NCBI RefSeq assembly: GCF_900187395.1
Contig: NZ_FYEZ01000001.1
Location: 1,054,001-1,118,000 of the forward strand
DNA from: Kytococcus aerolatus
GTDB lineage: Bacteria > Actinomycetota > Actinomycetes > Actinomycetales > Dermatophilaceae
Direction of reading: 5' to 3'
Length of the DNA stretch: 64,000 nucleotides
Shown: positions 59,485 through 64,000 of the stretch, in pieces
Layout of the letters: each line of letters begins with the position of its first letter
How positions within the stretch are numbered: the stretch's first letter is position 1
Position numbers and translations under genes: made by a program
Notes under the pieces: generated by a model
Database searches by the model: none
What the model was told of the DNA's origin: nothing
What the model saw: the letters and a program-made list of their open reading frames with translations, nothing else

Positions 59485-59490
59485 TAGTAT
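59485..59490 (+). promoter_or_regulatory. -10 box (TAGTAT) of marR, likely leaderless
   Basis: TAGTAT is seven bases before the marR ATG at 59498; there is no ribosome-binding site. Confidence 0.55.
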
Positions 59491-59497
59491 TCCACCC

Positions 59498-59944
59498 ATG
59501 ACCCCCGAGCACCCTCGCGCCGGCCACGAGCCGCTGCCGGCGGACCTGCTGCTGGCCTGCGCCCGCCGGGTCCGGCGGGGCATGATCCAGGCCCTGGAGC
59601 CGGTCGGCCTCACCCCGCACCACGCCCGGGCGCTGGGCACCCTCGACCGGGAGGGCCCGATGCGGCTCGGCACGCTGGCCACCGCCCTGCACGTGGTGCC
59701 CCGGAGCGTGACCGACGTGGTCGACCGCCTCGTCGCGGACGGCTGGGCCACCCGGATCCCCGACCCGCACGACCGCCGGGCCCAGGTCATCGAGACCACC
59801 CCGGCCGGCCACGAGCTGGCGCAGCGCGTGGCCGAGGCCCGTCGCGTCGCCGGGGAGGAGCTGCTCGCGCCCCTCGGGCCGGAGGAGCGGGCCGAGCTGG
59901 TGCGGCTGCTCGGGATGCTGCTGGAGGAGGATCGCCAGCCGTGA
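59498..59944 (+). CDS. MarR family transcriptional regulator
   Basis: 148 residues. Winged helix: LTPHHARALGTLDREGPMRLGTLATALHVVPRSVTDVVDRLVADGWATRIPDPHDRRAQVIETTPAG contains the DNA-recognition helix and the DxRR wing. It diverges from the ABC exporter and is followed by a histidine kinase whose start overlaps its stop by four bases. It is thus first in a marR-kinase-response regulator operon, an unusual link of two regulator types. Confidence 0.94.
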   Translation: MTPEHPRAGHEPLPADLLLACARRVRRGMIQALEPVGLTPHHARALGTLDREGPMRLGTLATALHVVPRSVTDVVDRLVADGWATRIPDPHDRRAQVIETTPAGHELAQRVAEARRVAGEELLAPLGPEERAELVRLLGMLLEEDRQP

Positions 59945-61185
59945 CGACCTCCCGCACCCTCCTGGCAGCGCCCCGCTTCGGGCAGGTCACCGACCGGTCG
60001 GTGACGACCTTCTCCCCCTACACCCAGGTCTCGGTCGGCTTCATCTACCTCGCGTTCCTCGCGGTCGCGACCGCGGCGCTCTGGCAGCAGCACCCCGACG
60101 GCCGCTGGTTCACGGTGCCCCTCGTCGTCAGCCTGGCCGCCTGCCTGGTGGCCCTCACGCGCCGGGCCCTGCCCACCGACGCCTCGGAGGACCCCGGCCC
60201 GGCCCCTGGGTGGCTCGTCGCCCTCACCACGGCGCTGGGGATCGCCGTGGTGGTCACCCAGCAGTGGCCCGGCGAGTTCGCCGCGCCGGCCACCACGGCC
60301 TATACGCTGCCCATGCTGGCGATGCTGTTCGGCATGGCCCTGCGCTGGCGGGCGGCCCTGGCGCTCAGTGCGCTCCCGGCGGCCGCAGCGGTGGGGGTGG
60401 TGGCCCTGCACTCCCCCGGGGAGGTCCGCGAGGCGCTGGGGATCGGGCTCCTCGCCCTGACCCTCGGGGTCCCGATGGGCTACGCGACGGCCTGGTCCCT
60501 CCACATCGTGCGGGAGCAGGCCCGGGCCCGGCACCTAGCCGCCGACCTGGCGGTGGCCGAGGAGCGGCTCCGCTTCGGCCGCGACCTGCACGACCTGCTC
60601 GGCCGGACCCTCTCGGTGGTGACGCTCAAGAGCGAGCTCGCCGCCGAGCTGAGCCGCCGCGGGGACGGACCGGCAGCCGCCGCCGAGCTCGACGGCATCC
60701 ACGGGCTGGCGCAGGACGGCCTGGAGGACCTGCGCGGCGTGGTGCGCGGCTACCGTTCGCTGGACCCGGCCACCGAGCTGGCCGGGGCGCGCGCCCTGCT
60801 GCGCTCGTCAGGGGTGGAGGTCCACCTCTCCGGGGAGAACGCCCTGCACGGCGCGGGCCGCTGGCCGGAGGCCAGCCGCGAGGCGCTGGGCTGGTGCCTG
60901 CGGGAGGCGGTCACGAACATCCTGCGCCACTCGGAGGCCCGGCGGGTGGAGATCACCTGCTCGCCCGGCACCGAGCCCGATGCCGGCGCCGGCGCCGAGC
61001 CCGACGCGGTGACCCTCACCGTGACCAACGACCGCCCCCGTCCCGCCACGAGCAGCCTCCGCGGCGCCGGCCTGACCGGCCTGCGCGAGCGCGTGGCCGC
61101 CGCCGACGGGCACCTGGAGCACCGGGCCACCGACACCCAGTTCACGCTCACCGCCACCGTCCCCACCCGGGAGGCCACCGCATGA
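59941..61185 (+). CDS. Sensor histidine kinase (HisKA_3, DesK/NarX-like)
   Basis: 414 residues. Five to six hydrophobic segments in the first 190 residues form a membrane sensor with almost no outside loops, like DesK-type thermosensors or membrane-stress sensors. A short coiled coil follows, then the phospho-accepting His in RFGRDLHDLLGRTLSVVTLKSELA (about 220), and the ATPase domain with EAVTNILRHSEARRVEI and GLTGLRERV. It overlaps the response regulator start by four bases. Confidence 0.94.
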   Translation: MTTSRTLLAAPRFGQVTDRSVTTFSPYTQVSVGFIYLAFLAVATAALWQQHPDGRWFTVPLVVSLAACLVALTRRALPTDASEDPGPAPGWLVALTTALGIAVVVTQQWPGEFAAPATTAYTLPMLAMLFGMALRWRAALALSALPAAAAVGVVALHSPGEVREALGIGLLALTLGVPMGYATAWSLHIVREQARARHLAADLAVAEERLRFGRDLHDLLGRTLSVVTLKSELAAELSRRGDGPAAAAELDGIHGLAQDGLEDLRGVVRGYRSLDPATELAGARALLRSSGVEVHLSGENALHGAGRWPEASREALGWCLREAVTNILRHSEARRVEITCSPGTEPDAGAGAEPDAVTLTVTNDRPRPATSSLRGAGLTGLRERVAAADGHLEHRATDTQFTLTATVPTREATA

Positions 61186-61796
61186 CCACGCCGATCCGCA
61201 TCCTGCTCGTCGAGGACGAGACCCTCATCCGCGAGGCGCTGGCCTCCCTGCTGGCCCTCGAGGAGGACCTGGAAGTGGTGGCCCGCGCCGGCTCGGTGGC
61301 CGAGGCCCACGCCGTGCTGCGCGGCACCCCGGTGGATGTCGCGCTGCTGGACCTCCAGCTGCCGGACGGCAACGGGATCGACCTGGCCGTCCACCTCTCG
61401 GAGGTGCAGCCGCAGGCGGCGAGCCTCATCATCACCAGCCACGGACGCCCCGGGTATCTCAAGCGCGCCCTGGAGGCGGGGGTGCGGGGTTTCCTGCCGA
61501 AGACGGTGGGCCGCCGGGCTCTGGGCGAGGCGGTCCGGACGCTGGCGGAGGGTGGGCGCTATGTCGACCAGGCCCTGGCCGCCGACGCCCTGGCAGCCGG
61601 GGCCTCGCCGCTGAGCGCCCGGGAGGCCGACGTGCTCGAGCTCTCGGCCGACGCCGCCCCGGTGGAGGAGATCGCCCAGCGCGCCCACCTCTCTCCCGGC
61701 ACGGTGCGCAACTACCTCTCGGCGGCGGTCACCAAGACCGGTGCAGCGAACCGGCACGAGGCGGCCCGCATCGCGCGGGCGAAGGGGTGGATCTGA
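61182..61796 (+). CDS. Response regulator, NarL/DesR type
   Basis: 204 residues. Receiver domain with the acidic pair VEDE, the phospho-acceptor Asp in VALLDLQLPDGNG (about 54) and Lys in FLPKTVG. The C-terminal LuxR-type helix-turn-helix is LSAREADVLELSADAAPVEEIAQRAHLSPGTVRNYLSAAVTKTGAANRHEA. It pairs with the adjacent kinase. Its likely target is the promoter of the next gene, where an ATGAC / GTCAT palindrome is present. Confidence 0.95.
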   Translation: MTTPIRILLVEDETLIREALASLLALEEDLEVVARAGSVAEAHAVLRGTPVDVALLDLQLPDGNGIDLAVHLSEVQPQAASLIITSHGRPGYLKRALEAGVRGFLPKTVGRRALGEAVRTLAEGGRYVDQALAADALAAGASPLSAREADVLELSADAAPVEEIAQRAHLSPGTVRNYLSAAVTKTGAANRHEAARIARAKGWI

Positions 61797-61818
61797 GCGG
61801 GCCCGCGCCCTGCCCAGC

Positions 61819-61847
61819 GAGATGACAGGCGAGATGACATCCGTCAT
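61819..61847 (+). promoter_or_regulatory. Candidate response-regulator box
   Basis: GAGATGACA occurs twice, 12 bases apart (61819 and 61831), and the second copy begins the palindrome ATGAC-ATCC-GTCAT (61834-61847). NarL/LiaR-like regulators bind palindromes of this size. It lies between the response regulator and the small export protein gene. Confidence 0.5.
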
Positions 61848-61953
61848 GCCGGGCGCGTGAACGACTCCTGCGGACCTGTGCGCCGGCTCACCGGTCCGCA
61901 GCCCGATCCGGGGTGAGGGTGGAGCCATCCCCCGATCCCACCCAGGAGGCACC

Positions 61954-62439
61954 GTGCTCACCGAACTCGTCGACCCGCTGCAGTCCTTCACCGAGGGCCT
62001 GCCCCCTGCGCTCCAGTGGGCCGGGGTGGCCCTCATCGCCGCCATCCCGTTCGTGGAGAGCTACTTCGGCTCCACGATCGGCGTCCTCACGGGCCTGAAC
62101 CCCTCCGTGGCCGTCCCGGCGGCGATCGTCGGCAACGTGGTCTCCATGGTGATCATCGTGAGCCTGGCCGGGAAGGGGCGCGACCTCGCCACCGGTGGCA
62201 GCACCCGAGGCGAGGAGGGTGGCCGCCACGCCCGCCTGCGCAGGGCGTTCAACCGGTGGGGCGTCCCCGGGGTGTCCCTGCTGGGCCAGACGATGCTGCC
62301 GAGCCAGATCACCTCGGCCGCGATGGTGGGCTTCGGCGCCGACCGCCGAGCGGTCATCCTGTGGCAGTGCGTGAGCATCACCCTGTGGGGCGTGGCCTTC
62401 GGTGCCCTGGCCGCCTCGGGCGTGGCCCTGCTGGGCTGA
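61954..62439 (+). CDS. Small multi-drug export family membrane protein
   Basis: 161 residues from a GTG with AGGAGG four bases upstream. Four hydrophobic segments: VALIAAIPFVESYFGSTIGVLTGL, then AAIVGNVVSMVIIVSLAG, a basic loop (RGEEGGRHARLRRAFNRWG), and two more. The layout fits the COG2426-type 'small multi-drug export protein' family. It follows the kinase/response-regulator pair after a candidate binding box, so it is a probable target of that system. The transport substrate is not known. Confidence 0.8.
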   Translation: MLTELVDPLQSFTEGLPPALQWAGVALIAAIPFVESYFGSTIGVLTGLNPSVAVPAAIVGNVVSMVIIVSLAGKGRDLATGGSTRGEEGGRHARLRRAFNRWGVPGVSLLGQTMLPSQITSAAMVGFGADRRAVILWQCVSITLWGVAFGALAASGVALLG

Positions 62440-62545
62440 GGAGGACGGGTCCCCACCGACAGCGGGGAAACGCTCCTCGCCCCGCCGGGCACGACAGGGC
62501 ATGATGGGCGCGCACCGACCGCCCACCCGACCACGAGGAGTCCCC

Positions 62546-63106
62546 ATGAGCCTGGAGTCCGGACTGCACGCGCGCTTCTCGCAGGAGTTCACGGCCGTGG
62601 CCGAGCAGGTCTCGGACTGGGACGCCCCCACGCCCGTGCCCGAGTGGCGCGCCCGGGACGTCGTGGAGCACCTCGTCGACTGGTACGAGTCCGTGCTGGA
62701 GCACTGGGTCGACATGGACCTGCCCGACGTGGATCCGGTGGCCGACCCGCTGGCCGCCTGGCGGACGCGGGCGCAGGACGTGCAGGAGATCCTGGAGGAC
62801 TCGGAGGTCTCCTCGATCGAGCTCTCCGACGGCCCCTTCGCCGGTCACACGATCCGGGAGATGACCGGCGAGCTGTACATCCCGGACGTGTACATGCACA
62901 CCTGGGACCTCGCCCGGGCGGCGGGCGTGGCGCCGGAGATGGACCCCGAGTACGCCGAGCAGCTCCTGGAGGGGATGCAGCAGATCGAGGGGCGCCTGCG
63001 CCAGTCGGGGCAGTACGGGCCGGCGGTGCAGACCGACAGCGAGGACCCCGTGGTCCGGCTCGCGGCCTTCATCGGACGCGACCCGGAGTGGCACCCGCAG
63101 GCCTGA
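62546..63106 (+). CDS. DinB-fold / mycothiol-dependent maleylpyruvate isomerase-like protein (TIGR03086 type)
   Basis: 186 residues. An N-terminal four-helix bundle with VPEWRARDVVEHLVDWYESV, where the conserved His of the metal site appears, and a second His in YMHTWDLARAAGV. The C-terminal SEDPVVRLAAFIGRDPEWHP ending is typical of the actinobacterial TIGR03086 family. Such proteins are thought to be metal-dependent mycothiol S-transferases or relatives; the substrate is unknown. GAGGAG precedes the ATG. Confidence 0.88.
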   Translation: MSLESGLHARFSQEFTAVAEQVSDWDAPTPVPEWRARDVVEHLVDWYESVLEHWVDMDLPDVDPVADPLAAWRTRAQDVQEILEDSEVSSIELSDGPFAGHTIREMTGELYIPDVYMHTWDLARAAGVAPEMDPEYAEQLLEGMQQIEGRLRQSGQYGPAVQTDSEDPVVRLAAFIGRDPEWHPQA

Positions 63107-63135
63107 CCCAACCGGGGCCTGTCCGGGCTAAGAGC

Positions 63136-63327
63136 TCAGCGACCGAGGAGGCGCGAGAGCAGGCCACCGGAGGGCTTGGCCTGGCGCGCTGCAGCCTGCT
63201 CGGCCGGGGTGTGCTGGCCGTTGCACCACTGGTCGGCGGGAACCGAGGCCTTCACCTGGTCGACGTGGTTGCCGCACCCCGCCCAGGTGGTCTTCTGGCA
63301 GATGGTGCAGGTGGTCGGACGGCACAT
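63136..63327 (-). CDS. Small Cys-rich protein, conserved in Actinobacteria
   Basis: 63 residues from the ATG at 63327, chosen because AGGAGG lies five bases upstream; an ATG at 63342 contains that site. The start MCRPTTCTICQKTTWAGCG has four Cys in 18 residues, followed by NHVDQVKASVPADQWCNGQH with a fifth Cys and two His, so a small zinc- or copper-binding knuckle is likely. A basic tail ends in LLSRLLGR. I recall similar unnamed proteins in many Actinobacteria. The promoter carries a CsoR-like palindrome over the -10 box, hinting at control by copper or persulfide. Confidence 0.8.
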   Translation of the reverse strand: MCRPTTCTICQKTTWAGCGNHVDQVKASVPADQWCNGQHTPAEQAAARQAKPSGGLLSRLLGR

Positions 63328-63360
63328 GGGGGCCTCCTTCATCGGGAACGTGACTGCACG

Positions 63361-63378
63361 ATCATACCCCCGGGGGTA
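63361..63378 (-). promoter_or_regulatory. Promoter with CsoR/CstR-like operator
   Basis: TACCCCC-GGGGGTA (63365-63378) is a perfect 14-base palindrome with the G/C-tract and TA-end layout of CsoR-family operators. It overlaps the -10 box TATGAT (63361-63366, minus strand) of the Cys-rich gene, about 34 bases before its ATG. Confidence 0.6.
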
Positions 63379-64000
63379 CCTGGGTAGGAGGTGTGCCCCC
63401 CCCGAGCACTGGAGCGCCCACCGCGCACCGGGCGCAGTGGCCGCTCCCGCGACAGGACCCCGACGGGGACCGTGGTTCGCCAGCCCTGACGGCGCAGGCG
63501 GGTCGCACCGGCGGTCGCGGCACCTCGTAGGGGATGGTCACGTCGGGGAGCTCCACCGTGCCGCACCCGTCGAGGACCCACTCGCCAGCGGGCTTCACGG
63601 AGACCTCGTCGTCGACCACGGAGAAGTCCTTGAGCTGCAGGAAGTCCGTGAAGTAGGCGGTCTCCCCGGGGGGGGGAGATGATGCCGTCGGCGGCGTCGC
63701 CCTCGTTCTCGGCGAGGAAGGCATAGGGGTCGATCCGACCCGCAGCACCGTGGGCGTCGAGAGAGGAGAACGGCGCGGCCAGGAGCTGATCGTCCGTCTC
63801 CTCGAGCACGATGTCCTCCGCGGAACCGTTGTGGATGCCCACGTTGAAGATCAGGAAGTCGTGGTCGTGCCACGGGGTGGTGTCATCACTGCGGTCGTCG
63901 TTGTCGATGTGCATCGTGGCGTCCACGACCACACCGGAGCAGGCCTCGGCCTCCGGCGCAGTGGCAGCCGGCGCACCGGCGATCAGACCAGCGGCCGCAA
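63362..64000 (-). pseudogene. Secreted protein, frameshifted in an 8-G run (5' end missing)
   Basis: The visible N-terminus is the end of a Sec signal peptide (AAAGLIAGAPAATAPEAEA) and a mature part starting ACSGVVVDATMHIDNDDRSDD; the true start is outside the window. The product is coherent through FLAENEGDAADGIISPP. There a run of eight G on the plus strand (63668-63675) breaks the frame. Dropping one base gives GETAYFTDFLQLKDFSVVDDEVSVKPAGEW, clearly real sequence, which continues to a stop at 63362. The last 45 residues of that frame look poor, and a second run of eight C (63396-63403) lies there, so the true end is unsure. No family is recognised. Confidence 0.65.

Noticed and set aside
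57523-60534. 1003-residue minus-strand frame ending in the ABC exporter
   Set aside because: Its first 390 residues are shadow of marR and the histidine kinase. The exporter proper starts at 59370.
1-64000. tRNA, rRNA, CRISPR arrays, insertion sequences or prophage
   Set aside because: No cloverleaf-like segments with CCA ends, no regularly spaced long repeats, no transposase or phage motifs were seen by eye. A tRNA scan and repeat search would be needed to exclude them fully.

Overview
The window is very GC-rich, densely packed bacterial chromosome. It carries several actinobacterial marker families: DUF3027 beside a long cold-shock protein, a DUF222 HNH nuclease, the tiny ribosomal protein bS22, Lsr2, DUF4229, a mycothiol-type DinB-fold protein and a cory-CC-star protein. 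Together these point to Actinomycetota, probably Micrococcales (a Kytococcus/Ornithinimicrobium/Janibacter-like organism), but genus cannot be settled from this sequence. I saw no rRNA, tRNA, CRISPR array, insertion sequence or prophage. No stretch of 300 bases lacks a gene or regulatory region.

Layout. 1-2.4 kb: a DUF3027 gene cut by the window edge, a cold-shock protein and small membrane proteins. 2.4-11.6 kb: a loose menaquinone cluster (menC, menB, menE, menA) broken up by a DUF222 HNH nuclease, an Mrr-like nuclease, and a ribbon-helix-helix regulator coupled to an MFS exporter. 11.7-24.0 kb: a secreted lipoprotein, then a long leftward operon running hemA-hemC-hemD-hemB-hemL-phosphatase-resA-ccdA-resB-ccsB-DUF4229. 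It joins heme synthesis to cytochrome c maturation, most junctions overlap by 1-4 bases, and a hairpin lies between hemB and hemL. 24.2-31.4 kb: bS22, AcuC, TrkA, an acetyltransferase, proline metabolism (proC and proline dehydrogenase), TetR, a frameshifted sugar-phosphate isomerase, and a Ppx/GppA phosphatase. 31.5-35.5 kb: radA, a DUF2382 stress protein, disA and mutY. 35.5-38.2 kb: a three-gene ABC-2 exporter. 38.1-41.8 kb: an acetyltransferase, a DUF3817 protein, and clpC behind a ClgR-type operator. 41.9-44.6 kb: a divergent tyrosine phosphatase / tyrosine kinase pair, then lsr2. 44.7-50.1 kb: lysS, an alkyltransferase-like protein, an MFS exporter, a short-chain dehydrogenase and nadE. 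50.1-53.9 kb: an apparent operon cstA / cory-CC-star / ArsA-like ATPase / VKOR. 54-59.4 kb: two small proteins, thiamine salvage (thiED and thiM with a TPP riboswitch) and an ABC multidrug exporter. 59.5-63.1 kb: marR, a histidine kinase and response regulator, a small export protein and a DinB-fold protein. The right end holds a small Cys-rich protein with a CsoR-like operator and a secreted protein that carries a frameshift.

How it works together. Menaquinone, heme and cytochrome c maturation genes all serve the respiratory chain, and VKOR can pass thiol electrons to menaquinone. RadA, DisA, MutY, the ATL protein and two nucleases cover DNA integrity. Many start codons sit 6-9 bases after a TANNNT -10 box, so leaderless mRNAs look common here.

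Most interesting candidates: the cstA operon, with its C-terminal di-cysteine small protein, ATPase and VKOR; an orphan antitoxin-like repressor that keeps its operator but now precedes an exporter; helically phased repeats in front of the DUF222 nuclease; a CsoR-like operator on a Cys-rich mini-protein; and homopolymer tracts that break two genes and fill one promoter spacer.
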